DNA of 57,894 nt from Bacilli bacterium (lineage in GTDB: Bacteria > Bacillota_I > Bacilli_A > RFN20 > CAG-826), in NCBI GenBank assembly GCA_016298185.1, contig JAEDDA010000004.1:1-57894 (forward strand), given 5' to 3'. Below, piece by piece: positions 44,227 through 52,230 of the stretch. How positions within the stretch are numbered: position 1 is the first letter of the stretch; each line of letters opens with the position of its first letter. The translations under genes were made by a program, and so were the position numbers. The notes under the pieces are model-generated. The model had not been told where the DNA came from. It did not search any database and worked only from the letters and a program-made list of their open reading frames with translations.

Positions 44227-44913
44227 CTAATGTATCACATCTATTAGATGTTTGATATTATATTCTTCAAAAAGTTTGTTTATAACTTCTTGGTCTATAT
44301 TTTTTATTTTTCTAATGTCTTGATGAATTTTTTCAATATTGAGTTTTTCTAATAAAAAAATATTATTTCTAATTGCTAAATCTAATTCTTTATCGATACT
44401 TAATTTGTAATCAATAGAGAATCTTAAAGCACGGATAATTCTAAGCGGGTCTTCTTTAATTCTTAAATTTGGATTGCCCACCATTCTTAATATATGGTTA
44501 GATAAGTCTTTTTCACCATCAACATAATCAATGACTTCAAGGTTTGAATTCATATATAAAGCATTAACGGTAAAGTCTCTTCTTTTTACATCGATAGATA
44601 AGTCTTTAACGAAGCAAATCTTATCTGGATGACGACCATCTTCATAGCCTTTTTCTTCACGCAAAGTAGTTATATCAAATTTAACCTTCTTGTCGTTCTT
44701 ATATGACACGCTTCCAAAACGGGCAAATGTAAATGAAGCATCAGGTAAAAACTTCTTAATATCTTCTGGTGTCGCATCAGTCACTACATCCATATCATCA
44801 AGAGGAAGATTGAGTAAGTAGTCTCTAACAGTTCCTCCAACTAGATATAATGAAAAACCATTTTCTGCAAATAGCTTATTAAGAGATAAATAATCTAATA
44901 ATTTCTCATCCAT
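44227..44913 (-). CDS. cca: CCA-adding enzyme-like nucleotidyltransferase, head and neck only
   Basis: A 228-residue class II nucleotidyltransferase. The head holds LVGGTVRDYLLNLPLDDMDVV with its catalytic acids, the RRDFTVNAL motif and DPLRIIRALRFS of the neck. The usual body and tail domains, about 150-200 residues, are absent, and no frameshifted remnant follows since dnaD begins 8 bases on. All seven tRNA genes here encode CCA, so the enzyme may only repair ends. Predicted to be leaderless, with TATAAT 6 bases before the ATG. Confidence 0.87.
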   Translation of the reverse strand: MDEKLLDYLSLNKLFAENGFSLYLVGGTVRDYLLNLPLDDMDVVTDATPEDIKKFLPDASFTFARFGSVSYKNDKKVKFDITTLREEKGYEDGRHPDKICFVKDLSIDVKRRDFTVNALYMNSNLEVIDYVDGEKDLSNHILRMVGNPNLRIKEDPLRIIRALRFSIDYKLSIDKELDLAIRNNIFLLEKLNIEKIHQDIRKIKNIDQEVINKLFEEYNIKHLIDVIH

Positions 44914-44919
44914 AATGTA

Positions 44920-44925
44920 ATTATA
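44920..44925 (-). promoter_or_regulatory. -10 box of cca (predicted leaderless)
   Basis: Minus-strand TATAAT, six bases before the ATG, behind the HU terminator; no ribosome site. Confidence 0.55.
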
Positions 44926-44941
44926 TTCTTAATATAAATAT

Positions 44942-44972
44942 AAAAAAATAGGATGTTACCTAACACCCTATT
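44942..44972 (-). terminator. Terminator after the HU gene
   Basis: Minus-strand AATAGG-TGTT...AACA-CCTATT hairpin with seven T residues. Confidence 0.87.
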
Positions 44973-44987
44973 TATTTAAGCCCTTAA

Positions 44988-45272
44988 TTATTTATTGAGT
45001 TTTGCTTTTAAGGATTTGGAAACTCTGAAGGAAATAGCACGACTCTTTTTAATAATAATACGAGTGTGTTTCTTTGGATCTGTTCCTTCTCTTTCTTGGC
45101 GTGTTTTTGGACTGAAGGCACCAAAATTTGTGATGTTGACTTCACGACCATCGAGTAATGCTTTTTCCATTAAATCGAAGCATACGTCAAGAGCGTTTTC
45201 GGCGTCCTTTTTGCTTAAATGAGCTTTTTCTGCGACTTGTTCAATCAAGTCACGCTTGTTCAATTTTTGCAT
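44988..45272 (-). CDS. hup: HU-family DNA-binding protein
   Basis: Nucleoid protein of 94 residues that bends DNA as a dimer. The start at 45272 gives MQKLNKRDLIEQVAEKAHLS; an upstream extension to 45323 overlaps der and lacks support. The signature FGAFSPKTRQEREGTDPKK is present, and the DNA-binding arm lies between residues about 53 and 75. Weak AAGGA lies before the ATG. It follows der. Confidence 0.93.
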   Translation of the reverse strand: MQKLNKRDLIEQVAEKAHLSKKDAENALDVCFDLMEKALLDGREVNITNFGAFSPKTRQEREGTDPKKHTRIIIKKSRAISFRVSKSLKAKLNK

Positions 45273-45309
45273 TTCGTTTTTATTCCTTATAAAACTTGTG
45301 TTGATTATA

Positions 45310-46620
45310 TCATGCTTTTCCATTTCTTACCAACAGATTAATTGGTGTCCCTTCGAAATTGAAAGTTTCGCGTAATCTATTCTCTATGTACCTTAAATAT
45401 GAGAAGTGCATCCATTCAGCATTATTGACAAATAATACGATGGTTGGAGGCGCCGAACTCACTTGTGAACAATATAGTATTTTCACACGTCCCCCATTGA
45501 AGTTTGGACTTTGATTCATCATCTGTGCATCTTGGATAACTTCGTTAAGTAAAGAAGTTTTAACACGTGTGTAATATGCTTGGTGTACCATTTCTAATTT
45601 TTCAAAAATGGTATCGATTCTTTGTTTCTTAAGCGCAGAAACAAAACAGATAGGTGCATAGTCTAAGAACTTATATTCTTGTCTGATCCATTTTGTCATT
45701 TCACTAATGGTATTTGTGTTTTTATCAACGATGTCATATTTGTTAACAACAATGATGATCGCTTTATGTAAATCAGTAGCGTATTGAATGACATGTTTAT
45801 CTTGTTCAGTAATACCTTCTTTACCATCTAAAACAAGTAAAACAATTTCACTTCTTTCAATAGCTTTTAATGCGCGAATTGCGGAATATTTATCGATAGA
45901 TTCATAGATTTTGCCACGTTTTTTAAGTCCTGCGGTATCAATAACAATGTATTGTTTATCACCCTTAACAAATGGTGTATCAATTGAGTCTCTAGTTGTT
46001 CCAGAGATATTGCTAACAATAACTCTTTCTTCATTTAAAATAGCGTTCACTAATGAGGATTTACCAACATTAGGTCTGCCCACCATACAAAAAGTAATTT
46101 TGTCTTCATCTAATTGATCATCTGATTCAGGTAAGTGTTTGATTATTTCATCTAATAAGTCACCAATACCGATACCATGTGCACCACTAACGATGTGTGG
46201 TTTTCCAAGTCCTAAACCATAGAATTCTTGGGCATCAGACATATGACTTCCTTCATCGATTTTATTAACCGCTAAAATGATTGGCTTTTTAACCTTATAT
46301 AGCAACTTAGCAACCATGCGATCATCAGAGGTAATTCCTACTTTACCATCAGCCACAAATACGATGACATCAGCCTCTTCAATTGCGATTTCAACTTGTG
46401 CTCTGATTTGTACTTGGAAAGGTTTATTAGCAACCTCAATACCGCCCGTATCAATAACAGAAAAAGAATGGCCTAACCATTCGCATTTGCCATATAGACG
46501 ATCTCTGGTAATACCAGCTTCATCATCCACTATGGCGTGGCGCTCGCCAATCATACGATTAAAAATCGTTGATTTGCCAACGTTTGGACTTCCAACAATA
46601 GCAACTATGCCTTTTGGCAT
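45310..46620 (-). CDS. der: Ribosome-assembly GTPase Der (EngA)
   Basis: Double-GTPase for 50S subunit assembly. Two G domains show GSPNVGKSTIFN (about 9-20) and GRPNVGKSSLVN (about 182), with DTGG and DTAG switch motifs and NKID/NKYD. The C-terminal KH-like domain is intact. At 436 residues it is full length. The ATG at 46620 overlaps the end of cmk by 16 bases, the cmk-der order common in Firmicutes. Confidence 0.96.
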   Translation of the reverse strand: MPKGIVAIVGSPNVGKSTIFNRMIGERHAIVDDEAGITRDRLYGKCEWLGHSFSVIDTGGIEVANKPFQVQIRAQVEIAIEEADVIVFVADGKVGITSDDRMVAKLLYKVKKPIILAVNKIDEGSHMSDAQEFYGLGLGKPHIVSGAHGIGIGDLLDEIIKHLPESDDQLDEDKITFCMVGRPNVGKSSLVNAILNEERVIVSNISGTTRDSIDTPFVKGDKQYIVIDTAGLKKRGKIYESIDKYSAIRALKAIERSEIVLLVLDGKEGITEQDKHVIQYATDLHKAIIIVVNKYDIVDKNTNTISEMTKWIRQEYKFLDYAPICFVSALKKQRIDTIFEKLEMVHQAYYTRVKTSLLNEVIQDAQMMNQSPNFNGGRVKILYCSQVSSAPPTIVLFVNNAEWMHFSYLRYIENRLRETFNFEGTPINLLVRNGKA

Positions 46621-47297
46621 GCTTCAGCCGCCTCTTTTTCGGCAATCTTTTTATTAATAATTTCAATAACTGCGTTAACAACTTGTTCAACAGACATATA
46701 GGATGTATCAAGAAGAATTGAATCTGCAGCAGGTTTTAATGGAGCAAAGTCTCTATGAGAATCGATATAATCTCTCTTTCTGACATCTTCTTCAATTTCT
46801 TCTAATGTGCATTGAATACCTTTAGAAATGTTTTCATCATAACGGCGAATGGCTCTTGTTTCTACGCTAGCGATTTGGAATATTTTGACATCAGCGTCAG
46901 GTAGGACATATGTTCCGATATCTCTTCCATCCATAATAACGGAATGCTTTCCCGCCATCTTACGTTGTTGTTCTACTAAGAACAAACGAATATCTTTATA
47001 TGATGCAATATATGAAACATTACCGGAAACACGTGGTTCACGGATTTCTTTAGAAACATCAATATCGTTACATAAAACAATATGACCTGGTTTTAACTTA
47101 ATTGTTACTTCAGGAATTAAAGCCACACAAGCTTGTTCATCTTGGCAGTTAACACCTTTTTCCATACAGTACCATGTAAATGCACGATACATCGCGCCTG
47201 TATCAATATATGTGTAACCCTTAATACGCGCGACTTCTTTAGCAACAGTAGATTTGCCAGCTGCGGCTGGCCCATCAATAGCAACAGTAATTTTCAT
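46605..47297 (-). CDS. cmk: Cytidylate kinase
   Basis: Phosphorylates CMP and dCMP. The 230-residue protein starts at 47297 (TTTGGAG upstream) with MKITVAIDGPAAAGKSTVAKE; the conserved DTGAMYRAFTWYC, DGRDIGTYVLP and KRDYIDSHRDFAPLKPA follow. It begins 1 base after the small membrane protein gene and overlaps der at its end. Confidence 0.96.
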   Translation of the reverse strand: MKITVAIDGPAAAGKSTVAKEVARIKGYTYIDTGAMYRAFTWYCMEKGVNCQDEQACVALIPEVTIKLKPGHIVLCNDIDVSKEIREPRVSGNVSYIASYKDIRLFLVEQQRKMAGKHSVIMDGRDIGTYVLPDADVKIFQIASVETRAIRRYDENISKGIQCTLEEIEEDVRKRDYIDSHRDFAPLKPAADSILLDTSYMSVEQVVNAVIEIINKKIAEKEAAEACQKA

Positions 47298-47298
47298 A

Positions 47299-47601
47299 TT
47301 ATTTGCTCCAAACTTTAATTCCAAAAACAACAATACCTGCGACTAAAAGTAATATGGCACCGATAATTAATGTCCATTTAACAATGGTGATGGTTCTTTG
47401 TCTTTTAGCAATCGCTAATTCTTGTTCATTTTCATTGATAGATTTAATAACTTCGTCCATAGGTAAAGTAGATGTTGTATCTTCACCTATAATTTCGACT
47501 TCTGTGTTTGCGGAGGATTTAGGGGTTTCTAAAGTGGGTGCCTCTTCTTTAATAAGAGAATTTCGGTAATCTTTAAATTTTTGAACTCTTGAAATCGCCA
47601 T
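47299..47601 (-). CDS. Small tail-anchored membrane protein
   Basis: A 100-residue protein of unknown family. The N-terminal 70 residues are charged and probably disordered or helical (starting MAISRVQKFKDYRNSLIKEE), and one helix at about 74-96 ends in a short SK tail, so the bulk faces the cytoplasm. AGGGA precedes the ATG. First gene of the unit with cmk and der. The tail anchor and partners suggest envelope or division, but nothing in the sequence proves it. Confidence 0.7.
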   Translation of the reverse strand: MAISRVQKFKDYRNSLIKEEAPTLETPKSSANTEVEIIGEDTTSTLPMDEVIKSINENEQELAIAKRQRTITIVKWTLIIGAILLLVAGIVVFGIKVWSK

Positions 47602-47684
47602 AATCCCTATTTGTATTTATTTTATAAAAATAAGAAGAGGATTTGTAGAGAAAATTGGTATAAATTAAATTACTTTATGAATTA

Positions 47685-47713
47685 TTGAAACAAACAACCG
47701 AATAAGATATAAT
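47685..47713 (+). promoter_or_regulatory. Predicted ferredoxin promoter
   Basis: TTGAAA (47685-47690), 17 bases, TATAAT (47708-47713): near consensus, with AGGAGG and the gene just after. Confidence 0.75.
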
Positions 47714-47745
47714 TTTTAATACAAAAAACCAAGGAGGAATTTTCG

Positions 47746-47925
47746 ATGGCAAAGAAAAAATTAAAAATCGACCAAAGCTTATGCATCGGATGTGGTTGCT
47801 GTGCAGGTACTTATCCAGATGACATCAAAATCAATGACAATGGTTTAGCAGAACTCATTGCAGAAGAAGCAGACGAAGAAGCCGTCAGTATCTGCCCTGT
47901 TGGTGCAATTTCCGAAGCGGAATAA
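47746..47925 (+). CDS. Short [4Fe-4S] ferredoxin
   Basis: A 59-residue ferredoxin of the single-cluster Bacillus/Thermotoga type. Cluster cysteines are in LCIGCGCCAGTYP and the last in SICPVGAIS; an extra Cys next to the third ligand is present. It carries electrons at low potential, possibly for radical-SAM enzymes such as MiaB. AAGGAGGAA lies 7 bases before the ATG, and promoter and terminator are both strong, indicating a highly expressed single gene. Confidence 0.92.
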   Translation: MAKKKLKIDQSLCIGCGCCAGTYPDDIKINDNGLAELIAEEADEEAVSICPVGAISEAE

Positions 47926-47934
47926 TGATATAGA

Positions 47935-47967
47935 AAAACCAGGCCGCTTAAAGCCTGGTTTTTTTAT
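47935..47967. terminator. Terminator after the ferredoxin gene
   Basis: AACCAGGC...GCCTGGTT hairpin with seven T on the plus strand and five on the minus strand, so it can also serve ribU. Confidence 0.9.
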
Positions 47968-47975
47968 TGCTTTTT

Positions 47976-48677
47976 TTATTGATTTTCACCAATTTTATCT
48001 ATCACTCTATGTAATCTCTTATATAAGATGAATGTGATAAGGACCACAATCGCATCTTTCATCGCATTAAACGGCACACCGACATACGCCCAGAATGTCC
48101 ATCCTAAAGATGTGATTCTTGGATTTGCCGCTTGGCACATACCTAAGATTGCTTCTTTTGGGAATCCCATCATAAAGATATAGAAGTCTAACATTAAGAA
48201 AGAAGTTATTAAAGAAGAGACTAATACTTGTATTGCGGTAGAAATAAGTAACGCAATAAAGGCTCCTTTAACACTTCTATTTTTCTTATACATAAATGCG
48301 GCAGGAATAATAAATACGGATGAATAAATAAAGTCAGCAAGTTCACCAACACCCATTGTGCTAGTAAATGGCAACTTAACTAATGTTTTAACTAAGATAA
48401 CAAAGAAACCACTAAGTGGACCATAAGCAAAACCAGCAATTAAAGCTGGAACTTCATCGAAGTGGAACTCTAAAAATGCCGGGAAGAATGGAACACCAAA
48501 TGTTAATCCTGGAACAATATAAAGGATAATGGACATTGCAGCAAACAAACCGGTTCTTGCAATGAACTTTGTAGTAATCGGATTTTTCTTTTTTGCCAAT
48601 TTGGCGAGCATGAACACGCCTGCGACTACGATACACGCAACCGCAATTACTAATCTTGTTAAATCAAATTTATTCAT
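47976..48677 (-). CDS. ribU: Riboflavin transporter RibU (ECF S component)
   Basis: Substrate-binding membrane subunit of an energy-coupling-factor vitamin transporter. The protein has about six helices and the RibU-typical FARTGLFAAMSIILY and FPAFLEFHFDEVPALIAGFAYGP. The FMN riboswitch directly upstream fixes the substrate as riboflavin. I start it at the ATG 48677; a TTG at 48692 is in frame but lies in the terminator. No good ribosome site is seen. The ECF ATPases and T subunit are outside the window. Confidence 0.93.
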   Translation of the reverse strand: MNKFDLTRLVIAVACIVVAGVFMLAKLAKKKNPITTKFIARTGLFAAMSIILYIVPGLTFGVPFFPAFLEFHFDEVPALIAGFAYGPLSGFFVILVKTLVKLPFTSTMGVGELADFIYSSVFIIPAAFMYKKNRSVKGAFIALLISTAIQVLVSSLITSFLMLDFYIFMMGFPKEAILGMCQAANPRITSLGWTFWAYVGVPFNAMKDAIVVLITFILYKRLHRVIDKIGENQ

Positions 48678-48701
48678 AAAAAATAGACCCAATCAGGGCC
48701 T
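48678..48701 (-). terminator. FMN-riboswitch terminator abutting the ribU start
   Basis: Minus-strand GGCCC-TGATT-GGGTC hairpin followed by TATTTTTT, and then immediately the ATG of ribU. Confidence 0.65.
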
Positions 48702-48707
48702 AAAAAA

Positions 48708-48812
48708 CACTTCTTCCATCCAGACTTTACTGTCGCCACTGGAATTTCACCAGTTCCTGCCTTTCGGCTCGTGGGGTTTACCACCGGTCGCGTTATTCGC
48801 TGCCCTGAAGCG
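48708..48812 (-). promoter_or_regulatory. FMN (RFN) riboswitch aptamer
   Basis: Minus-strand P1 is CGCTTC (48807-48812) with GAAGTG (48708-48713). The conserved strings AGGGCAGCG, GACCGGTGGTAAACCCC, CGAGCCGAAAGGC, GGTGAAATTCCAGTG and CGACAGTAAAGTCTGGATG are all present in order. It would shut off riboflavin uptake when FMN is high. Confidence 0.96.
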
Positions 48813-48860
48813 GATTTATTATAACTCTCTATATATAGAAATGGTATTTATTTTATCAAT

Positions 48861-49631
48861 TTATTGTTCTTCGTGATCCATGACTTCTTTCGCTAAAGAA
48901 AAATATGCTAAAGCACTAGAACTTGAAGGTCTAAATATAGTTACTGGTAATCCTTTAGAATTACTCTCGGGAACAGAGGTATTTCTTGGGATTTGCGTTA
49001 AGAAAGTATTCTCTTTATATAAGCCTCTAATTTGAGTGGATGTTTCCACACTCATATTTGTTTTTGAATCAAACATTGTTAATAAAACACCTTCAATACC
49101 TAAATCAGGATTATAGGTGGATTGAATTCTAGAAACAGAGGCAAGCATCTGTGCAGCTGCTTCCATAGCAAAATACTCACATTGAACAGGTATTAAAACT
49201 GAATTAGCAGCGGTTAAAGCATTAATAGTTAAGAATCCTAAACTTGGTGGGCAATCAATAATGATGTAATCGTAATCTTTTTTAATTGCCGCAATACAAT
49301 TCTTTAATAAGTGATATGGTTCTTCTATCTTTCCCTCAATTACTTCATCTAAAGTAGATAACAATAATTTGGATGGTAAAACATCTAAAGTTTCTAAGAT
49401 TGTTTTTTGAATAACTTTGTTAATATCTTCTTCAAGATTTAAAACATCAAAAACAGTCTTATCGATAAGAGCGATGTCAATACCTAGTCCACGAGAAGAA
49501 TTACCTTGTGGATCCATATCAATAAGAAGCACTTTACGATTAAAGTGGGCTAAAGAAGCGGATAAGTTAATAGCGGTTGTTGTTTTACCAACTCCACCCT
49601 TTTGATTTGCGATTGCAATAACCTTTGCCAT
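48861..49631 (-). CDS. soj: ParA-family ATPase Soj
   Basis: Chromosome-partitioning ATPase of 256 residues. The deviant Walker A is NQKGGVGKTTTAIN, Walker A' is LLIDMDPQGNSSRGLG and Walker B is YIIIDCPPSLGFLT. The start at 49631 (MAKVIAIANQ) is chosen over 49664 because a terminator hairpin covers the extra part. It follows rsmG as in many bacteria, but spo0J/parB is not next to it; ribU is. It is predicted to have its own near-leaderless transcript. Confidence 0.94.
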   Translation of the reverse strand: MAKVIAIANQKGGVGKTTTAINLSASLAHFNRKVLLIDMDPQGNSSRGLGIDIALIDKTVFDVLNLEEDINKVIQKTILETLDVLPSKLLLSTLDEVIEGKIEEPYHLLKNCIAAIKKDYDYIIIDCPPSLGFLTINALTAANSVLIPVQCEYFAMEAAAQMLASVSRIQSTYNPDLGIEGVLLTMFDSKTNMSVETSTQIRGLYKENTFLTQIPRNTSVPESNSKGLPVTIFRPSSSSALAYFSLAKEVMDHEEQ

Positions 49632-49640
49632 ATTGATATT

Positions 49641-49649
49641 ACTATAGCA
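49641..49649 (-). promoter_or_regulatory. Extended -10 of soj
   Basis: Minus-strand TG-C-TATAGT with TATAGT at 49641-49646, nine bases before the ATG; no Shine-Dalgarno between. Confidence 0.5.
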
Positions 49650-49651
49650 TG

Positions 49652-49681
49652 AAAAAAGAGACATTATAATGGCTGTCTCTT
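49652..49681 (-). terminator. Terminator after rsmG
   Basis: Minus-strand AAGAGAC...GTCTCTT hairpin followed by TTTT; the rsmG TAA lies in its loop. Confidence 0.8.
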
Positions 49682-50365
49682 TATATCGGTATATTGTCTT
49701 GGATATTTTTTATTTGTTTCCTTATCTTTAACGATATGAATTATTGCTCTCTTTTCATGAGATTCAGGTAGTTCAAATTCATATATTTGACCGATACGAC
49801 AATTAAGTCTTCTTAATGCTTCTTTAGAGGCATTGATTTCTTCTTCATAACCTTGTCCTTTTAAAGCGATGAATGAACCACCAACTTTAAGCATAGGAAC
49901 TATAAGTTCTAATAAGATGTTGAGTTGAGAAACCGCACGAGCAGTTGCGTAATCAAATTTCTCACGGTTATTCTTTGCGTAATCTTCTGCGCGATTAGCA
50001 ATTCCTTCAACCTTAATATTTTGTTGTTTAGCAAACTCTAATAAGTGATTGATTTTTTTAGCGGTTGAATCCAATAAAGTGACATTCGCATTAGGCCTTA
50101 AGATCTTAATAACCATTCCTGGAAAACCAGCACCAGTCCCTACATCAATTATCGATTTATTTTCAAGGTCTAAATCATATAAAGCAAGAGCGGAATCATA
50201 AATCATTTTTTCCACGAAATCATCAGGATTTGTAATTGCTGTTAAATTGAATTTTTCATTAGTTTCAAGAGTGACATTCATGAAGGTTTCTAAACGATTT
50301 AATTGCTCTTTTGAACAACTAATTTTTTGGAAATTTAAAGCAACAAAAAGGTCATTGAATTTCAT
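49664..50365 (-). CDS. rsmG: 16S rRNA m7G527 methyltransferase
   Basis: Methylates G527 of 16S rRNA with SAM. The 233-residue protein has the SAM loop IDVGTGAGFPGMVIKI, then VTLLDSTAKKI and ATARAVSQLNILLEL. The ATG at 50365 overlaps the mnmG TAA. It is the last gene of the suf-mnmG-rsmG operon. Confidence 0.95.
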   Translation of the reverse strand: MKFNDLFVALNFQKISCSKEQLNRLETFMNVTLETNEKFNLTAITNPDDFVEKMIYDSALALYDLDLENKSIIDVGTGAGFPGMVIKILRPNANVTLLDSTAKKINHLLEFAKQQNIKVEGIANRAEDYAKNNREKFDYATARAVSQLNILLELIVPMLKVGGSFIALKGQGYEEEINASKEALRRLNCRIGQIYEFELPESHEKRAIIHIVKDKETNKKYPRQYTDIKRQPL

Positions 50366-52230
50366 TAATTTTTCCTCTTGATATTAAGAATTAAAATGGA
50401 AATATCTGCAGGGTTAACACCACTGATTCTACTGGCTTGGCCGATGGTTAAAGGTTTGATTTTATTTAACTTACTTCTTGCTTCAAGCGCTAAACCGTCC
50501 ATATTAAGGAAGTCAAAATCATCTGGAATCTTCATAGCGTCGAGCTTAGCCATACCTTCTGCTTCCTTAATTTGTTTAATAATATAGCCTTCATATTTAG
50601 CGATGATCTCAATTTCTTCAATTGTTTGTTCATCGAGTGTAAAACCATCTAATTCAGGAATAAATTTTGCAATTTCAGTGTATTTTACGCTAGGACGCTT
50701 CAAAAGTTCAAATGCTTGAACGCCACCTTTTAGTTCATTGAAGCCTAATGAAGATAGATATTCTTCCACTTCTTTTTTCTTACCTAAATAATGGTCTTTA
50801 AGAATTTCAATTACTTTCTCAATATTTGATTTTTTCAAAAGGAACTTTGAATATCTTTCTTCTTTAATCAAACCTACATTATGACCAATCTCTGTAAGTC
50901 TTAAATCAGCGTTATCATGTCTTAAAAGTAAACGGAATTCCGCACGAGAAGACATAAGTCTATATGGTTCCAATGTGCCCTTAGTAACAAGGTCATCAAT
51001 CATAACACCAATATAGGATTGATCACGCCTTAAGATGAGTGGTTCTTTTCCTTCAATTTTTAAGCTGGCATTGATACCTGCCATTAATCCTAAACCAGCG
51101 GCTTCTTCATAGCCGGAAGTACCACATATTTGACCACCGATATATAGTCCTGGCCACTTCTTAATTTGGAGGTCTGGACCATACTCTTCTGGCACTATCA
51201 AATCGTATTCAATTGCGTAGGCATATTTTAAGAAAACAGCATTCTCAAAACCTGGTAAAGAACGCACCATTTCTTCTTGTACATTTCTTGGCATTGACGT
51301 CGAAAAACCTTGGACATAAATGCTATCTGTATATCTAGATTCTGGTTCCAAGAATAATTGATGTCTTTCTTTATCAGCAAAGTTAACAATCTTGCTTTCG
51401 ATAGAAGGACAATATCTTGGACCAACACCAGTGATTAAGCCACCATACATCGCGGATTCACCTAAGTGTTCGCGAATGATGTCGTGTGTATGTGGAGTTG
51501 TATAAATTAGATAACAAGGTATTTGTTCTTCAACAGGAATAAATTCAGTTGTTTCATAAGAGAAAGCTAAACGACCTTTAGTTCCTGGTTGAATGCTACC
51601 TTTTGTAAAGTCTATAGAATCCGCTTTAATTCTTGGCGGTGTACCAGTTTTAAAACGAGTCGTTTGAATACCCATAGAACGTAAGTATGGAGATAATCCT
51701 TTGGATGGCTTTTCACCATCTGGACCTTCATCTAACACTTCACTACCACGGAATATTTTACTTTCCATATATGTTCCTGTTGTTAAGATAACTGCTTTAG
51801 CAGTGTATTCATTGCCACTTTCAGTCTTAACACCAAAAACATGTTTATCATCATGTAATAAAGACACTACTGTTTCTTCTTTAACAGTAAGATTTTCAGT
51901 CTTTAAAGCTAATTGTTGTAAATAATCTGGATATTCTAATTTATCTTGTTGAGCTCTTAAGCATTGTACGCCAGGACCTTTACCAGTATTTAACATTTTC
52001 ATTTGTAAATAATGATGGTCAGCAGCTTTTCCCATCATGCCACCTAAAGCATCGATTTCTCTCACCACTATGCCTTTTGCGGATCCACCGATAGATGGAT
52101 TGCATGGCATGTTACCCATTTTCTTAAAATTAATAGTGCACAAAAGTGTCTTGTGCCCCATATGAGCACAAGCAAAGGCTGCTTCTAGTCCAGCATGACC
52201 ACCACCGACAACTATAACTTCGTAGTCCAT
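50365..52230 (-). CDS. mnmG: tRNA uridine-34 modification enzyme MnmG
   Basis: FAD enzyme that with MnmE makes cmnm5U34 in tRNAs such as the Gln, Lys and Leu tRNAs of this window. The FAD motif is VIVVGGGHAGLEAAFA, and GTPPRIKADSIDF and GPRYCPSIESKIV are conserved blocks. Length 621 residues is usual. Its ATG overlaps the sufB TAA by one base, so its translation is tied to the Fe-S assembly genes. mnmE is not in the window. Confidence 0.96.
   Translation of the reverse strand: MDYEVIVVGGGHAGLEAAFACAHMGHKTLLCTINFKKMGNMPCNPSIGGSAKGIVVREIDALGGMMGKAADHHYLQMKMLNTGKGPGVQCLRAQQDKLEYPDYLQQLALKTENLTVKEETVVSLLHDDKHVFGVKTESGNEYTAKAVILTTGTYMESKIFRGSEVLDEGPDGEKPSKGLSPYLRSMGIQTTRFKTGTPPRIKADSIDFTKGSIQPGTKGRLAFSYETTEFIPVEEQIPCYLIYTTPHTHDIIREHLGESAMYGGLITGVGPRYCPSIESKIVNFADKERHQLFLEPESRYTDSIYVQGFSTSMPRNVQEEMVRSLPGFENAVFLKYAYAIEYDLIVPEEYGPDLQIKKWPGLYIGGQICGTSGYEEAAGLGLMAGINASLKIEGKEPLILRRDQSYIGVMIDDLVTKGTLEPYRLMSSRAEFRLLLRHDNADLRLTEIGHNVGLIKEERYSKFLLKKSNIEKVIEILKDHYLGKKKEVEEYLSSLGFNELKGGVQAFELLKRPSVKYTEIAKFIPELDGFTLDEQTIEEIEIIAKYEGYIIKQIKEAEGMAKLDAMKIPDDFDFLNMDGLALEARSKLNKIKPLTIGQASRISGVNPADISILILNIKRKN

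Noticed and set aside
44219..44236. dnaD as another leaderless gene
   Set aside because: A TACATT box lies 10 bases before the ATG inside the cca end, but it is a poor -10 and the gene more likely shares the cca transcript.
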